Positions 19,693 through 29,438 of a stretch of 64,000 bases of DNA are shown here, in pieces. Origin of the DNA: Limosilactobacillus frumenti DSM 13145 (lineage in GTDB: Bacteria; Bacillota; Bacilli; Lactobacillales; Lactobacillaceae); the NCBI RefSeq assembly GCF_001436045.1, contig NZ_AZER01000008.1, positions 34,130-98,129 of the forward strand, written 5' to 3'. The position numbers were made by a program, and so were the translations under genes. Position 1 is the stretch's first letter, and the number at the start of each line of letters is the position of its first letter. The notes under the pieces were generated by a model. It was not told the DNA's origin. It saw only the letters and a list, made by a program, of their open reading frames with translations, and did not search any database.

Positions 19693-19720
19693 ATTATATC
19701 GAATCACCGGGGGCTAGCAA
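19693..19720 (-). promoter_or_regulatory. Candidate promoter of the LtaS-like gene
   Basis: On the minus strand TTGCTA and a consensus TATAAT are separated by 16 bp, with the -10 about 40 bp from the start codon. Confidence 0.5.
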
Positions 19721-19798
19721 TAAAGTTTCTGGTCCAAAGAAGGCGATTAGTCGATTGGTTAGACAAATCAAACAAGTTGATGGACCAATTTGTTTCAA

Positions 19799-19827
19799 TA
19801 GACGAATGCATGTTCTGATGATAAAAT
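19799..19827 (+). promoter_or_regulatory. uvrB promoter with LexA-like SOS box
   Basis: A weak -35 (TAGACG), 17-bp spacer and extended -10 TGATAAAAT form the promoter. CGAATGCATGTTC (19803-19815) overlaps the -35 and fills the spacer; it matches the Firmicute GAAC-N4-GTTC LexA core with one mismatch. uvrBA is a known SOS operon in Bacillus. Confidence 0.62.
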
Positions 19828-19845
19828 AAATGAAGCAAATATCGG

Positions 19846-19868
19846 GGCTGGGAACATCCAGCCTTTTC
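19846..19868 (+). terminator. Terminator hairpin in the uvrB leader
   Basis: GGCTGG and CCAGCC pair around a 6-nt loop, followed by TTTTCTTT. It lies about 12 nt after the expected transcription start and before the uvrB ribosome site, so it can only attenuate uvrBA. Confidence 0.65.
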
Positions 19869-19889
19869 TTTATGTTAGGGGGATTAATA

Positions 19890-21926
19890 GTGATTTATCG
19901 TCAACCACACAAGCCGTTTGAACTGGTATCTGATTACAAACCGACTGGCGACCAGCCGGAAGCAATCAAAGAGCTTACGAACGGTATTGAAAAAGGCGAA
20001 AAGGCACAGATCCTATTGGGAGCCACTGGTACTGGTAAGACATTTACAATTTCCAATGTCATTGCCAATGTTAATAAGCCAACGCTAATTCTCTCCCATA
20101 ATAAGACTTTAGCAGGCCAGCTTTATGGCGAAATGAAGAAATTCTTTCCACATAACGCGGTTGAATATTTTGTTTCCTATTATGATTACTACCAACCAGA
20201 AGCATATGTTCCTTCAAGTGATACCTACATTGAAAAGGATGCTTCCATTAATGATGAAATCGATGAGTTACGACACTCAGCGACCTCTTCACTAATGGAG
20301 CGTGACGACGTAATTGTTGTGGCATCTGTTTCTTCTATTTTTGGATTAGGGGACCCGAGTGAATACCATAATCATGTTGTTTCCTTACGAGTTGGTCAGC
20401 AGGTAGACCGCGATCAATTTCTTCGCCAACTGGTGAATATTCAGTTTGAGAGAAATGATATCGACTTTCAGCGGGGTCGGTTCCGGGTTCACGGTGACGT
20501 TGTGGAGGTATTTCCAGCCTCACGGGACGATAAGGCATTGCGGATCGAATTCTTTGGTGATGAAATTGACCGGATTCGGGTCGTTGACGCTTTAACCGGT
20601 GAAGTCTTGGGTGATCGGGAACATGTATCAATCTTCCCAGCAACCCACTTTTTGACCAGTGATGAAATTATGGACCGGGCCTTGCCGCAAATTGAAGCTG
20701 ATATGAAAACCCAAGTCCATAAGTTCACTAAAGAAGGGAAACTGTTGGAGGCGGAAAGACTTCAACAGCGGACTACTTATGATATCGAGATGCTCCGGGA
20801 AATGGGCTACTGTAATGGGATCGAAAACTATTCTCGGTATATGGATGGTCGAAAGCCAGGTGAGCCACCGTACACTTTGTTAGACTTCTTCCCTAAGGAC
20901 TTCTTGCTAGTGGTAGATGAATCCCACCAAACGATGCCGCAGGTGCGGGGAATGTACAATGGTGACCATGCCCGCAAGAAGATGCTGGTGGATTATGGGT
21001 TCCGTTTGCCAAGTGCCTACGACAACCGGCCTCTCAAATTGGATGAATTCGAGAAGCATATTAACCAAGTAGTCTACATGTCAGCAACACCGGGACCGTA
21101 CGAAGAAGCTCAAACGGATCACGTTGTTCAACAGATTATTCGGCCAACGGGGTTATTAGATCCCACAATTGAGGTGCGGCCAGTGATGGGACAAATTGAT
21201 GACTTGGTTGCTGAAATTAATAAACGGGTTGAGAAACATGAGCGGGTCTTTGTGACAACTTTAACCAAAAAGATGTCAGAGGACCTAACTGATTACCTGA
21301 AAGACCTGGGGTTGAAGGTGAAGTACCTGCACTCAGATATTAAAACTTTGGAACGGACGCAAATTATTCGTGACTTGCGGTTAGGGAAGTTTGATGTTCT
21401 TGTCGGCATTAACTTATTGCGGGAAGGATTGGATGTTCCCGAAGTATCATTGGTCGCAATTTTAGATGCTGATAAGGAAGGCTTCTTGCGGAATGAACGG
21501 TCATTGATTCAAACAATTGGTCGGGCAGCGCGGAATGCTCATGGGGCAGTTATTATGTATGCTGATACGATCACTGACTCAATGCAAAAGGCGATTGATG
21601 AAACCGCACGGCGGCGGAAAATTCAGCAAGCATACAACAAGAAACACGGTATTACACCAAAGACGATTATCAAGCCAATCCAGGAGGCAATTTCTGCAAC
21701 AAAGAAGAGTGCCGATAGCGGTGAAAAAGAAACTGATACTGAATTTACCACTAAGGACTTTGCTAAATTGAGTCATACTGCTCAGGAGAACATGGTTGAA
21801 GAACTGACTGAACAGATGCGGGCGGCGGCTAAACGGCTAGACTTTGAGCAGGCGGCTACGTTGCGTGATACAGTGATGGAATTACAAAGCCAGATGAGTG
21901 GCAAAAAAGTAAAGCACGGTAAGTAA
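19890..21926 (+). CDS. uvrB: Excinuclease ABC subunit B
   Basis: UvrB is the helicase-like damage-verifying subunit of nucleotide excision repair. The 678-residue product has Walker A GATGTGKT, the beta-hairpin [22 protein letters not shown], and a C-terminal UVR motif that contacts UvrC. I place the start at GTG 19890, which has TAGGGGGA 7-8 nt upstream and gives the usual N-terminus (F-x-L-x-S-x-Y-x-P-x-GDQP); a frame-open ATG at 19830 lies before the leader hairpin and has no ribosome site. uvrA follows after 12 bp. Confidence 0.95.
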   Translation: MIYRQPHKPFELVSDYKPTGDQPEAIKELTNGIEKGEKAQILLGATGTGKTFTISNVIANVNKPTLILSHNKTLAGQLYGEMKKFFPHNAVEYFVSYYDYYQPEAYVPSSDTYIEKDASINDEIDELRHSATSSLMERDDVIVVASVSSIFGLGDPSEYHNHVVSLRVGQQVDRDQFLRQLVNIQFERNDIDFQRGRFRVHGDVVEVFPASRDDKALRIEFFGDEIDRIRVVDALTGEVLGDREHVSIFPATHFLTSDEIMDRALPQIEADMKTQVHKFTKEGKLLEAERLQQRTTYDIEMLREMGYCNGIENYSRYMDGRKPGEPPYTLLDFFPKDFLLVVDESHQTMPQVRGMYNGDHARKKMLVDYGFRLPSAYDNRPLKLDEFEKHINQVVYMSATPGPYEEAQTDHVVQQIIRPTGLLDPTIEVRPVMGQIDDLVAEINKRVEKHERVFVTTLTKKMSEDLTDYLKDLGLKVKYLHSDIKTLERTQIIRDLRLGKFDVLVGINLLREGLDVPEVSLVAILDADKEGFLRNERSLIQTIGRAARNAHGAVIMYADTITDSMQKAIDETARRRKIQQAYNKKHGITPKTIIKPIQEAISATKKSADSGEKETDTEFTTKDFAKLSHTAQENMVEELTEQMRAAAKRLDFEQAATLRDTVMELQSQMSGKKVKHGK

Positions 21927-21938
21927 GGAGGAATGAAC

Positions 21939-24794
21939 GTGGCCAATAATAAAATCATTATTCGTGGTGCCCGTGCCCATAATCTCAAGAATATTAATGT
22001 GACGATTCCTAAAAACAAATTGGTCGTCATCACTGGTTTATCTGGGTCCGGGAAGAGTTCGTTAGCCTTCGATACCCTGTATGCTGAAGGTCAGCGACGC
22101 TACGTTGAAAGTCTGTCAGCATATGCCCGGCAATTTTTGGGTCAGATGGATAAGCCTGATGTTGATTCAATTGAAGGACTATCACCGGCAATTTCCATTG
22201 ATCAGAAAACAACTTCACACAACCCGCGATCAACTGTTGGGACGGTAACCGAAATTAACGACTTCCTGCGCCTCCTTTGGGCACGGGTTGGGACCCCCAT
22301 TTGTCCCAATGACCATATTCCAATTAGTAGTCAAACGCCGGATCAAATGGTGGATCGCGTTTTGCAGCTCCCCGAACGGACTAAGTTACAAATACTGTCA
22401 CCAATTGTCCGTGATAAGAAGGGAACACAAAAGAAAGTCTTTGAAAAGATTAAACGAGAGGGCTTTGTCCGGGTCCAAGTCGATGGTGAAACTTATGATC
22501 TGGATGAGGTTCCAGAATTAGATAAGAACAAGAAGCACCGTGTCAATGTGGTGGTTGACCGGATCATTGTCAAGGACGGAATTCGCTCGCGTCTTTTTGA
22601 TTCCTTTGAAGCTGCCTTGCGCTTGAGTGATGGTTACGCAATTGCTGATGTGATTGGCGGCAAGCCGATTCCGTTTTCTGAACAATATGCTTGTCCAATT
22701 TGTGGGTTTACGGTCGGTGAATTAGAACCACGGTTATTCTCGTTCAACGCGCCAAATGGGGCCTGCCCCGAATGTGAGGGGCTTGGTTCTAAGCTGGAGG
22801 TCGATATTGACCTGGTTGTTCCGGATCGGAAGAAGACTTTGCGTGAAGGCGCGCTCGTCCCATGGAACCCAATTTCGTCACAATATTATCCTAAGATGCT
22901 TGAACAATTCTGTGAGTCAGCAGATATTAACATGGATACCCCATTTAATAAGTTATCGCGGAAGCAACAGAAGGTTATTCTTTATGGAAATGGCGACAAG
23001 CTGTTCCACTTTCACTATGAAAATGACTTTGGTGGTGTGCGGGATGTTGATGTGCCGTTTGAAGGGGTTATTAATAACGTTAAACGGCGTTATAAAGAAA
23101 CTAACTCTGACTTTACCAGGGAACAAATGCGTAAGTACATGACTGAATTACCTTGTCCGGTTTGTCATGGCTACCGGCTTAACCAACGCGCACTGGCAGT
23201 CAAAGTTGGCGACCGTAACATTGGTGAAGTATCCGACTTACCAATCAGCAAGGCGATTCCATTTTTCCAGTCTTTACAATTGTCAGATCAGAAAGAGAAA
23301 ATTGCGCGGCCAATTCTAAAGGAAATCTTAGATCGCTTGACTTTTATGAAGAATGTCGGGGTGGAATATCTGACATTGAGTCGGTCTGCGCGCACGCTTT
23401 CTGGTGGTGAAGCACAGCGGATTCGGTTAGCTACCCAGATTGGTTCAAACTTAAGTGGTGTGATGTATGTCTTAGATGAACCATCAATTGGACTTCATCA
23501 GCGGGATAATGACCGTCTTATTTCTTCATTGAAAGCGATGCGGGACCTGGGCAATACGTTAATTGTGGTTGAGCATGACGAGGACACAATGCGTGCTGCG
23601 GATTACATTGTCGATATTGGTCCGGGTGCCGGTGAAAACGGTGGTCAGGTAATGGCCGCTGGAACGCCAAAGCAAATTATGCGGTCGCGGAAGTCGCTGA
23701 CTGGTCAGTATCTTTCAGGCAAGAAAATGATTGAAGTGCCCGCCACCCGTCGTAAAGGAAATGGTAAGCACATTATCCTGAAGGGGGCTGCGGCAAATAA
23801 TCTTAAGGACATTACCGTTGATTTTCCGTTAGGCAAGTTCATTTGTGTCACTGGTGTTTCGGGATCAGGTAAATCAACCCTGGTTAATCTGATTTTGAAA
23901 CGCATTTTGGCGCAAAAGCTGAATCATAATTCAGCTAAACCAGGTAAGTATAAGTCGATTAGCGGGGTTCAAAATATCGAAAAGATCATTAATATTGATC
24001 AGTCGCCGATTGGCCGTACACCGCGGAGTAACCCCGCCACGTATACTGGCGTCTTTGATGACATTCGTGAGCTTTTTGCAAAGACCAATCAAGCTAAAAT
24101 GCGTGGTTATAGTAAGGGCCGCTTTAGTTTCAATGTTAAGGGCGGTCGCTGTGAAGCTTGTCATGGTGACGGTATTATTAAAATTGAAATGAACTTTCTG
24201 CCAGATGTCTATGTTCCCTGTGAGGTTTGCCATGGTGCACGGTATAATTCGGAAACTTTGGAAGTTGAATATAAGGGCAAGAACATTGCGCAGGTACTTA
24301 ATATGACCGTATCCGAGGCATTGAATTTCTTTTCCGCTATTCCAAAGATTCGTCGGAAGTTACAAACCATTGAAGATGTCGGCTTAGGCTATGTTCATCT
24401 CGGACAGCCGGCGACGACTTTATCTGGTGGTGAAGCACAACGGATGAAACTGGCTGCAGAATTGCACCGTCAGTCGCATGGGAAGAGCTTCTATATTCTT
24501 GATGAGCCGACGACAGGATTGCATATGGATGATATTAAACGCCTGTTAGCGGTACTTCAACGGTTAGTTGATGCCGGCAACACGGTGCTTGTCATTGAAC
24601 ATGACCTTGATGTTGTCAAATCAGCAGATTGGTTAATTGACCTTGGCCCTGAAGGGGGCGAAGCTGGTGGTTATGTTGTTGCAACCGGGACACCAGAAGA
24701 AGTAGCTCAAGTTAAGGAAAGTTACACTGGTCAATACCTGAAGAAAATGTTGGCTCGTGACCGGGAGTTACAACAAAAACATCAAAAGAAATGA
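21939..24794 (+). CDS. uvrA: Excinuclease ABC subunit A
   Basis: UvrA is the damage-sensing ABC ATPase dimer that loads UvrB. The 951-residue protein has two ATPase modules: Walker [15 protein letters not shown] near 31 and [12 protein letters not shown] near 640, with LSGGEAQRI and LSGGEAQRM signatures, and zinc-finger cysteine pairs (CPIC, CPEC, CPVC, CEAC, CEVC). GTG at 21939 is preferred to ATG at 21933 since AAGGAGG ends at 21931 and leaves proper spacing only for the GTG. It forms the uvrBA operon and ends at a terminator. Confidence 0.96.
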   Translation: MANNKIIIRGARAHNLKNINVTIPKNKLVVITGLSGSGKSSLAFDTLYAEGQRRYVESLSAYARQFLGQMDKPDVDSIEGLSPAISIDQKTTSHNPRSTVGTVTEINDFLRLLWARVGTPICPNDHIPISSQTPDQMVDRVLQLPERTKLQILSPIVRDKKGTQKKVFEKIKREGFVRVQVDGETYDLDEVPELDKNKKHRVNVVVDRIIVKDGIRSRLFDSFEAALRLSDGYAIADVIGGKPIPFSEQYACPICGFTVGELEPRLFSFNAPNGACPECEGLGSKLEVDIDLVVPDRKKTLREGALVPWNPISSQYYPKMLEQFCESADINMDTPFNKLSRKQQKVILYGNGDKLFHFHYENDFGGVRDVDVPFEGVINNVKRRYKETNSDFTREQMRKYMTELPCPVCHGYRLNQRALAVKVGDRNIGEVSDLPISKAIPFFQSLQLSDQKEKIARPILKEILDRLTFMKNVGVEYLTLSRSARTLSGGEAQRIRLATQIGSNLSGVMYVLDEPSIGLHQRDNDRLISSLKAMRDLGNTLIVVEHDEDTMRAADYIVDIGPGAGENGGQVMAAGTPKQIMRSRKSLTGQYLSGKKMIEVPATRRKGNGKHIILKGAAANNLKDITVDFPLGKFICVTGVSGSGKSTLVNLILKRILAQKLNHNSAKPGKYKSISGVQNIEKIINIDQSPIGRTPRSNPATYTGVFDDIRELFAKTNQAKMRGYSKGRFSFNVKGGRCEACHGDGIIKIEMNFLPDVYVPCEVCHGARYNSETLEVEYKGKNIAQVLNMTVSEALNFFSAIPKIRRKLQTIEDVGLGYVHLGQPATTLSGGEAQRMKLAAELHRQSHGKSFYILDEPTTGLHMDDIKRLLAVLQRLVDAGNTVLVIEHDLDVVKSADWLIDLGPEGGEAGGYVVATGTPEEVAQVKESYTGQYLKKMLARDRELQQKHQKK

Positions 24795-24798
24795 GCAG

Positions 24799-24848
24799 AA
24801 AACCGGAGTGATGGTTTTTTCAAATATGGCCAGCTCCGGTTTTGTTTC
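24799..24848 (+). terminator. Terminator after uvrA
   Basis: A 10-bp stem AAAACCGGAG/CTCCGGTTTT encloses a 25-nt loop; TTTTGTTTC follows. Confidence 0.75.
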
Positions 24849-24917
24849 ATATCAAAAGACACACCCGGCATGATGTGCTACAATGGACAAGTATTTAAAA
24901 ATGAAGAGGGGAAAAGA

Positions 24918-25787
24918 ATGGCCCAAAAAATGGAAGTTGTAATCATTACGGGGATGAGCGGTGCCGGAAAAACAGTTGCTGTTCATAGCTTCGAAGATCT
25001 TGGTTACTTTGTGTTTGATAATATGTTGCCGAATCTTGCAGAACGGTTTGTGGATGTTATGTTGGACTCCGCTGAATTCGATAAAATTGCAATGGTAATG
25101 GATTCACGAGCACGAAGTTTCTATGATGAAGTGCTGCCTACCATTGATAAACTGCAGTCCCGCGACGATATTACCGTTCGTGTCTTATTCTTAGATGCAA
25201 GTGATGAAAAATTAATTTCACGGTATAAGGAAACACGGCGGTCGCACCCATTAGCGCCACATGGCCGATTACTGGATGGGGTCACGCTTGAACGGAAACT
25301 GCTTAGTAATCTGAAGAGCGAGGCCGATGTTAATATCGATACAACGACATTAACCCCCCGCAACTTAAAACTGCGGATTAATAAAATATTTGGTCACGGT
25401 GAAGGTAGTAACTTCTACGTCGAAGTAATGTCATTTGGCTTTAAATATGGTTTGCCATTGGATGCGGATATCGTGATGGATGTGCGTTTTTTGCCTAATC
25501 CATTCTATGTGCCGGAACTCAAGCATCAGACTGGTAATGACCAAGCAGTGCAAGACTATGTTATGAACAGCCCGTTGGCTCAGAAATTCTACAGCCATTT
25601 TAAGTCGCTCTTGGAAACCTCTTTACCTGGTTACATTAAAGAGGGTAAAAGCAGCTTAACGATTGCTGTCGGTTGTACCGGTGGTCAGCATCGTTCTGTC
25701 ACGATTGCTAATAAGGTTGCTCAAGATTTAAAGATGGATGGTTATACGGTTAATGTTCATCATCGTGATGTTGAAAAAGCACAATAA
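24918..25787 (+). CDS. rapZ: RapZ/YvcJ family nucleotide-binding protein
   Basis: The 289-residue protein has a P-loop GMSGAGKT near residue 13 and the conserved C-terminal domain with VGCTGGQHRSV near 254. In E. coli RapZ senses glucosamine 6-phosphate and guides decay of GlmZ; in Bacillus YvcJ binds nucleotides and has been linked to competence. The RNA partner in lactobacilli is unknown. ATG 24918 is chosen over the open upstream frame at 24870 because GAGGGG precedes it. It heads the conserved rapZ-yvcK-whiA cluster. Confidence 0.95.
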   Translation: MAQKMEVVIITGMSGAGKTVAVHSFEDLGYFVFDNMLPNLAERFVDVMLDSAEFDKIAMVMDSRARSFYDEVLPTIDKLQSRDDITVRVLFLDASDEKLISRYKETRRSHPLAPHGRLLDGVTLERKLLSNLKSEADVNIDTTTLTPRNLKLRINKIFGHGEGSNFYVEVMSFGFKYGLPLDADIVMDVRFLPNPFYVPELKHQTGNDQAVQDYVMNSPLAQKFYSHFKSLLETSLPGYIKEGKSSLTIAVGCTGGQHRSVTIANKVAQDLKMDGYTVNVHHRDVEKAQ

Positions 25788-25802
25788 ATAAGGAGGAATA
25801 AG

Positions 25803-26789
25803 ATGTTTCGAAAGCCAAAGATAGTCGTCATTGGTGGCGGAACTGGTCTTCCTGTCATTTTGCGCGGCTTACGAGACCAAAATGCAGACGTTACGGCAGT
25901 AGTTACTGTCGCTGATGATGGTGGTTCGTCAGGAATTTTGCGGAATTATATTAACGTAGTTCCTCCTGGTGATATCCGCAATGTCCTGGTTGCATTGTCT
26001 GAATTGCCAGACCTTTACCTGGATATTTTTCAGTATCGTTTCAAGACTAGTGATCAGTTCTTGGCCGGCCACGCCATTGGTAACCTTATCATCTCAGCCT
26101 TGTCTGAAATGAAGGGTGGAATTTTCGATGCCGTTCAAGAATTGGCAGAAATGATGCAAATTCGCGGCCATGTTTTCCCAGTTGCTAATGAACCATTAAC
26201 ACTTAATGCTGAGTTTATGGACGGCAGCCGGTTGAGTGGTGAATCAGAGATCACCAAGGCTCACAAGCAAATTAAGCGCGTGTGGGTTACCCCATCGAAT
26301 GACGAAGATGGCCACGAAGCTAAACCAGTACCAGAAGTATTGGAAGCAATCAAGAATGCTGACCAGATTGTATTAGGTCCTGGTAGCTTGTTTACTAGTA
26401 TTTTGCCTAACCTAATGATTCATGATGTTGCAAAGGCGGTTTGTGAAAGCAAGGCCGAAGTCATTTATATTTGTAACATTATGACGCAGAAGGGTGAAAC
26501 TGATAATTTTACTGATGCGGACCATGTGCGGGTGTTAAATCAACACATTGGCCACCATTTCATCGATACCGTTCTGGTCAATATTCAACCGGTACCGGAT
26601 AACTACATTGATTTTCAGGAATGGAATGAAATTTCCCAACCGGTCGGTCACGATTTTCAAGGGCTTCGTGCTCAGGGGTGTCGTGTTATTTCATCTAATT
26701 TCTTGCGTTTACGAGATAATGGTGCTTTTCACGATCGCGAGTTGGTTGTGTCGGAGTTAATGAACCGTTTGCACCAAGTTCACGACTAA
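25803..26789 (+). CDS. yvcK: Gluconeogenesis/morphogenesis factor YvcK (CofD-like)
   Basis: The 328-residue protein belongs to the YvcK/CofD-like family, with [14 protein letters not shown] near 11 and [11 protein letters not shown] near 37. In Bacillus it binds UDP-GlcNAc and is needed for growth on gluconeogenic carbon and for normal cell shape. AAGGAGG precedes the ATG by 5-6 nt. Its neighbours rapZ and whiA lie 15 and 12 bp away, so one operon is likely. Confidence 0.95.
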   Translation: MFRKPKIVVIGGGTGLPVILRGLRDQNADVTAVVTVADDGGSSGILRNYINVVPPGDIRNVLVALSELPDLYLDIFQYRFKTSDQFLAGHAIGNLIISALSEMKGGIFDAVQELAEMMQIRGHVFPVANEPLTLNAEFMDGSRLSGESEITKAHKQIKRVWVTPSNDEDGHEAKPVPEVLEAIKNADQIVLGPGSLFTSILPNLMIHDVAKAVCESKAEVIYICNIMTQKGETDNFTDADHVRVLNQHIGHHFIDTVLVNIQPVPDNYIDFQEWNEISQPVGHDFQGLRAQGCRVISSNFLRLRDNGAFHDRELVVSELMNRLHQVHD

Positions 26790-26801
26790 GGAGGTCTTCC
26801 C

Positions 26802-27740
26802 ATGTCATACGCCAGTGAAGTTAAAAAAGAATTGACGGGAATTAAAGTTCACCGTGATAATGCGAAAGCAGAGTTAATGGCACTGATTCGCATGAATGGG
26901 AGCCTCGGTTTAGCAAACCATTCTCTGCTACTAAATATTCAGACAGAAAATCCGGCGATTGCGCGGCGAATTTATTCGCTGCTCAAGGAGTTTTACCACG
27001 TTGAGAGTGAAATCGTCGTTCGTCGGAAAATGAAGCTTAAAAAGAATAATCAATATATTGTTCGTTTACGATACTCGGCACAACGAGTACTGGATGATTT
27101 AGGTATTCTTCAAGGCTTACAGATTAAGGAACGGGTTCCAATGACCCTGCTGAAGAATGAATGGATGGTCCGTTCTTATTTGCGGGGCGCATTCTTAGCT
27201 GGGGGGTCCGTTAATAACCCGGAGACGTCGCGTTATCATCTCGAAATATATTCTTTATATGAAGAGCATAATGAAATGATTGCACAGATGATGAACAAGT
27301 TTGGTCTTAATGCTCAAACGACGTCCCGGCGTAGTGGTTACATTGTGTACTTAAAAGAGGCAGAGAAGATTGCTAACTTTATGTCACTCATTGGTGCAAC
27401 CAATTCCATGCTCCAGTTTGAGAATATCCGGATTGTGCGAGACATGCGTAATTCCGTCAATCGCCTGGTGAATTGTGAAAATGCCAATATGAATAAGATT
27501 GCCTCAGCATCGACTCGTCAAATTGAAAACATTAAATTAATTGAAGACCGGGTTGGCTTAGCCAGCTTGCCGAATAAATTGCGAGAAATCGCTGAAACGC
27601 GTTTAGCCCATCAAGAGGTGAGCTTAAAGGAGTTAGGTACATTGGTACCAGGTGGCCCGATTTCCAAGTCTGGCGTTAACCATCGTCTGCGTAAGTTAAA
27701 TGCTTATGCTGATGAGCTTCGATCAAAGATGACAGAATAA
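26802..27740 (+). CDS. whiA: DNA-binding protein WhiA
   Basis: The 312-residue protein has the N-terminal LAGLIDADG-like fold ([21 protein letters not shown] near 124) without the catalytic acids of homing endonucleases, and a C-terminal helix-turn-helix ([22 protein letters not shown]). WhiA controls sporulation in Streptomyces and affects division and chromosome segregation in Bacillus. It is the last gene of the rapZ-yvcK-whiA unit, followed by a terminator shared with clpP. Confidence 0.95.
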   Translation: MSYASEVKKELTGIKVHRDNAKAELMALIRMNGSLGLANHSLLLNIQTENPAIARRIYSLLKEFYHVESEIVVRRKMKLKKNNQYIVRLRYSAQRVLDDLGILQGLQIKERVPMTLLKNEWMVRSYLRGAFLAGGSVNNPETSRYHLEIYSLYEEHNEMIAQMMNKFGLNAQTTSRRSGYIVYLKEAEKIANFMSLIGATNSMLQFENIRIVRDMRNSVNRLVNCENANMNKIASASTRQIENIKLIEDRVGLASLPNKLREIAETRLAHQEVSLKELGTLVPGGPISKSGVNHRLRKLNAYADELRSKMTE

Positions 27741-27785
27741 AAAAGATCCCCATGCATTCATAATTGAATACATGGGGATTTAATT
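27739..27785. terminator. Bidirectional terminator between whiA and clpP
   Basis: ATCCCCATG and CATGGGGAT pair, continued by ATTCA/TGAAT with a one-base mismatch. The A run before it gives a strong T run on the minus strand for clpP; the plus side has TTTAATTT. Confidence 0.88.
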
Positions 27786-27794
27786 TAATCTTGG

Positions 27795-28388
27795 TTATTT
27801 AAGCTTGGAATTATTTTCCATCACACCGTCGAGCAGACCATAATCAACCGCTTCTTGAGCAGTGAAGTAGTGGTCACGTTCGGTGTCCGCTTGAATCTTC
27901 TCAATCGGTTGTCCTGAGTTCTTAGCAAGAATACCGTTTAGCATCTTCCGTGTCTTCAGGATTTCGGTAGCGGCAATTTCAATTTCTGTTTGTTGACCTT
28001 GAGCGCCACCAGATGGTTGGTGAATTAACACTTGTGAGTGTGGTAATCCAAACCGTTTGCCCTTAGTACCAGATGATACCAAGACACTCGCCATGGATGC
28101 AGCCATCCCGATAACGATGGTTTGAACATCAGACTTAATAAAGTTCATGGTGTCATAGATTGCCATCCCAGAGGTAACAACACCACCAGGTGAATTAATG
28201 TATAAGTAAATGTCTTTAGTTGAATCTTGTGCATCTAAGAATAATAGTTGCGCAACGATTGAGTTTGCCATATCGTCTTCGATTGGACCGGATAACATAA
28301 TGATACGATCCTTCAGAAGCCGTGAGTAAATGTCATAAGCACGCTCACCACGTGATGACTGCTCAATGACAGTCGGAACTAAATTCAT
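27795..28388 (-). CDS. clpP: ATP-dependent Clp protease proteolytic subunit
   Basis: ClpP forms the serine-protease chamber used with Clp ATPases, including for tmRNA-tagged proteins. The 197-residue protein has catalytic Ser98 in GMAAS and His123 in LIHQP, and DYGLLDGV near the end. I start at ATG 28388, preceded by AAGGAGG, not the longer open frame from 28415. Upstream lie a CIRCE element and a CtsR box on the promoter, so two heat-shock repressors probably act on it. Confidence 0.97.
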   Translation of the reverse strand: MNLVPTVIEQSSRGERAYDIYSRLLKDRIIMLSGPIEDDMANSIVAQLLFLDAQDSTKDIYLYINSPGGVVTSGMAIYDTMNFIKSDVQTIVIGMAASMASVLVSSGTKGKRFGLPHSQVLIHQPSGGAQGQQTEIEIAATEILKTRKMLNGILAKNSGQPIEKIQADTERDHYFTAQEAVDYGLLDGVMENNSKLK

Positions 28389-28408
28389 AGTTTTTAGCCT
28401 CCTTGTTA

Positions 28409-28435
28409 TTAGCACTTGTTAACATTGATTGCTAA
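28409..28435 (-). promoter_or_regulatory. CIRCE element (HrcA operator) in the clpP leader
   Basis: TTAGCACTT and GATTGCTAA are separated by exactly 9 bp. This matches the CIRCE consensus TTAGCACTC-N9-GAGTGCTAA at 16 of 18 arm positions. It sits about 5-30 nt after the expected clpP transcription start, the usual place for CIRCE. Confidence 0.85.
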
Positions 28436-28446
28436 CGTATGTGAAT

Positions 28447-28476
28447 ACTATACTCGATTGGTCAAAAAAGGTCAAA
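28447..28476 (-). promoter_or_regulatory. clpP promoter with overlapping CtsR box
   Basis: On the minus strand TTGACC (28470-28475) and TATAGT (28447-28452) are 17 bp apart. GGTCAAAAAAGGTCAAA (28460-28476, plus-strand reading) is a perfect CtsR heptad repeat with 3-bp spacing and covers the -35 and part of the spacer. Confidence 0.92.
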
Positions 28477-28489
28477 TATTTTGTATAGA

Positions 28490-28534
28490 GAAATTAAAAG
28501 CCCAGCATGGTTTCAATAGTAGTAACCATGCTGG
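28490..28534 (-). terminator. Terminator of the 36-codon minus-strand gene
   Basis: A perfect 11-bp stem (CCAGCATGGTT with AACCATGCTGG) around an 11-nt loop is followed on the minus strand by GCTTTTAATTTC. Confidence 0.82.
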
Positions 28535-28551
28535 ACATTACGCAGAACGAT

Positions 28552-28662
28552 TTAGTTGTTTAATCCTTGACTGATTAAAGCTAATTCAGTTGCAGCGCTC
28601 TCCTTATCTAACTCATTCCAGTTAGTAGCGTAAATCTTAGCAAATGCATCTTTAATTGACAT
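28552..28662 (-). CDS. 36-residue protein of unknown function
   Basis: The frame runs from ATG at 28662 to TAA at 28552 and encodes MSIKDAFAKIYATNWNEL followed by 18 more residues ending SQGLNN. It has a ribosome site (AAGAGG, 8 nt before ATG), a promoter (28737-28765) and its own terminator, so it is a complete small transcription unit. The peptide is soluble, slightly acidic and probably helical, with no signal peptide, double-glycine leader or membrane segment. I recognise no family. Its leader can form alternative hairpins (see findings). Confidence 0.6.
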   Translation of the reverse strand: MSIKDAFAKIYATNWNELDKESAATELALISQGLNN

Positions 28663-28736
28663 AGTAAAAACCTCTTATTTCTAAGTTGTTAGTAAAAAAA
28701 CAACTAATTTATTTGTTGATTTAAGTTAACGGTTAT

Positions 28737-28765
28737 ATAGTAACTCCCATTGGTATGATTTTCAA
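28737..28765 (-). promoter_or_regulatory. Candidate promoter of the 36-codon gene
   Basis: On the minus strand TTGAAA and TACTAT are 17 bp apart. The expected transcript starts near 28730, giving a leader of about 68 nt. Confidence 0.5.
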
Positions 28766-28885
28766 TGCTTTTTACTACGGCATTTTTATAAGAAACATTT
28801 AAATTGGTCTAGTTCAAACTTAAGGATGTAAAATGAGTAAACTAGTAAATTTTTAGTAAAAAATAAAGTCTCAGTTAGAGGGTAC

Positions 28886-28914
28886 TTGCTTTTTAAACCT
28901 GTGACCGGTATAAT
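28886..28914 (+). promoter_or_regulatory. Promoter of the 43-codon basic protein gene
   Basis: TTGCTT and a consensus TATAAT are separated by 17 bp, about 40 bp upstream of the AAGGAGG site. Confidence 0.72.
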
Positions 28915-28960
28915 TGGACCGTTAATGAATTTACGTTAAATATTAAGGAGGCATGTACCA

Positions 28961-29092
28961 ATGCGTAAAGCACACCCATACGGCGTTCAAGGTCGTCGTC
29001 CAGTCGCTCCTAAGTACAAGCGGGCACTTAAAGAAAAGAAGATTGAAGCTATTCGTAAGTGGGCTAAGGAAAAGCCAGCTGATGAAAAGTAA
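28961..29092 (+). CDS. 43-residue strongly basic protein of unknown function
   Basis: The ATG at 28961 lies 9 nt after a perfect AAGGAGG; the ATG at 28953 is too close to it and opens a different, meaningless frame. The product starts MRKAHPYGVQGRRPVAPKYK and holds 15 Lys/Arg against 5 Asp/Glu, a charge near +10. Codon use is biased to AAG and CGT/CGG as in highly expressed neighbours. It has its own promoter and a strong terminator. The composition suggests binding to RNA or ribosomes, but this is inference; I do not recognise the family. Confidence 0.7.
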   Translation: MRKAHPYGVQGRRPVAPKYKRALKEKKIEAIRKWAKEKPADEK

Positions 29093-29100
29093 ATTGAAAA

Positions 29101-29132
29101 GGAACCATGCGTTTGCGCATGGTTCCTTTTTT
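29101..29132 (+). terminator. Terminator of the 43-codon gene
   Basis: A perfect 11-bp stem (GGAACCATGCG with CGCATGGTTCC) and TTTG loop, followed by six T. Confidence 0.93.
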
Positions 29133-29193
29133 AGTAGTTTACAAATGATTTAAAAAAGAAAGAGCCATCGTATGAAACGACGGCAATAAAAAA

Positions 29194-29265
29194 TGCGCCC
29201 CCCGGGAGTCGAACCCGGATCTCGAGAACCGGAATCTCACGTGCGATCCATTACACTAAGGGCGC
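29194..29265 (-). tRNA. tRNA-Arg (anticodon CCG)
   Basis: The 72-nt gene folds with acceptor GCGCCCT/GGGGCGC, a D arm closed by GTG/CAC, anticodon stem TGAGA/TCTCG with loop TTCCGGT, T arm CCGGG/CCCGG around TTCGACT, and discriminator A. The anticodon CCG reads CGG. CCA is not encoded. A -10-like TATAAT is on the minus strand at 29276-29281. CGG is common in genes of this window, which fits a dedicated tRNA. Confidence 0.95.
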
Positions 29266-29331
29266 ATCAACAATTATTATAATATCGTATGTCCCTTCAG
29301 AATGCAAGAGGCTAAAGTTAATTAATCACAA

Positions 29332-29345
29332 TGATAACGTTTTCA
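29332..29345. promoter_or_regulatory. cre site upstream of gap
   Basis: TGATAACGTTTTCA matches the CcpA consensus TGWNANCGNTNWCA at every position. It lies about 60-80 bp upstream of the likely gap transcription start, a placement that suits activation more than blocking. Confidence 0.72.
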
Positions 29346-29377
29346 CAAGAAAATATGATTTTTTTAAGGCGATTGAA

Positions 29378-29406
29378 TAGACAATTTGCGGAAAGATGAG
29401 TATGAT
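29378..29406 (+). promoter_or_regulatory. Candidate gap promoter
   Basis: TAGACA and TATGAT are separated by 17 bp. The predicted leader to the gap start is about 118 nt. Confidence 0.6.
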
Positions 29407-29438
29407 AAAGAGCGTAAGGTTTGTATTTGATTACTAGG

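Noticed and set aside
29194..29265. tRNA-Arg as a phage or island attachment site
   Set aside because: No duplicate of the tRNA 3' end and no integrase are visible on either side.
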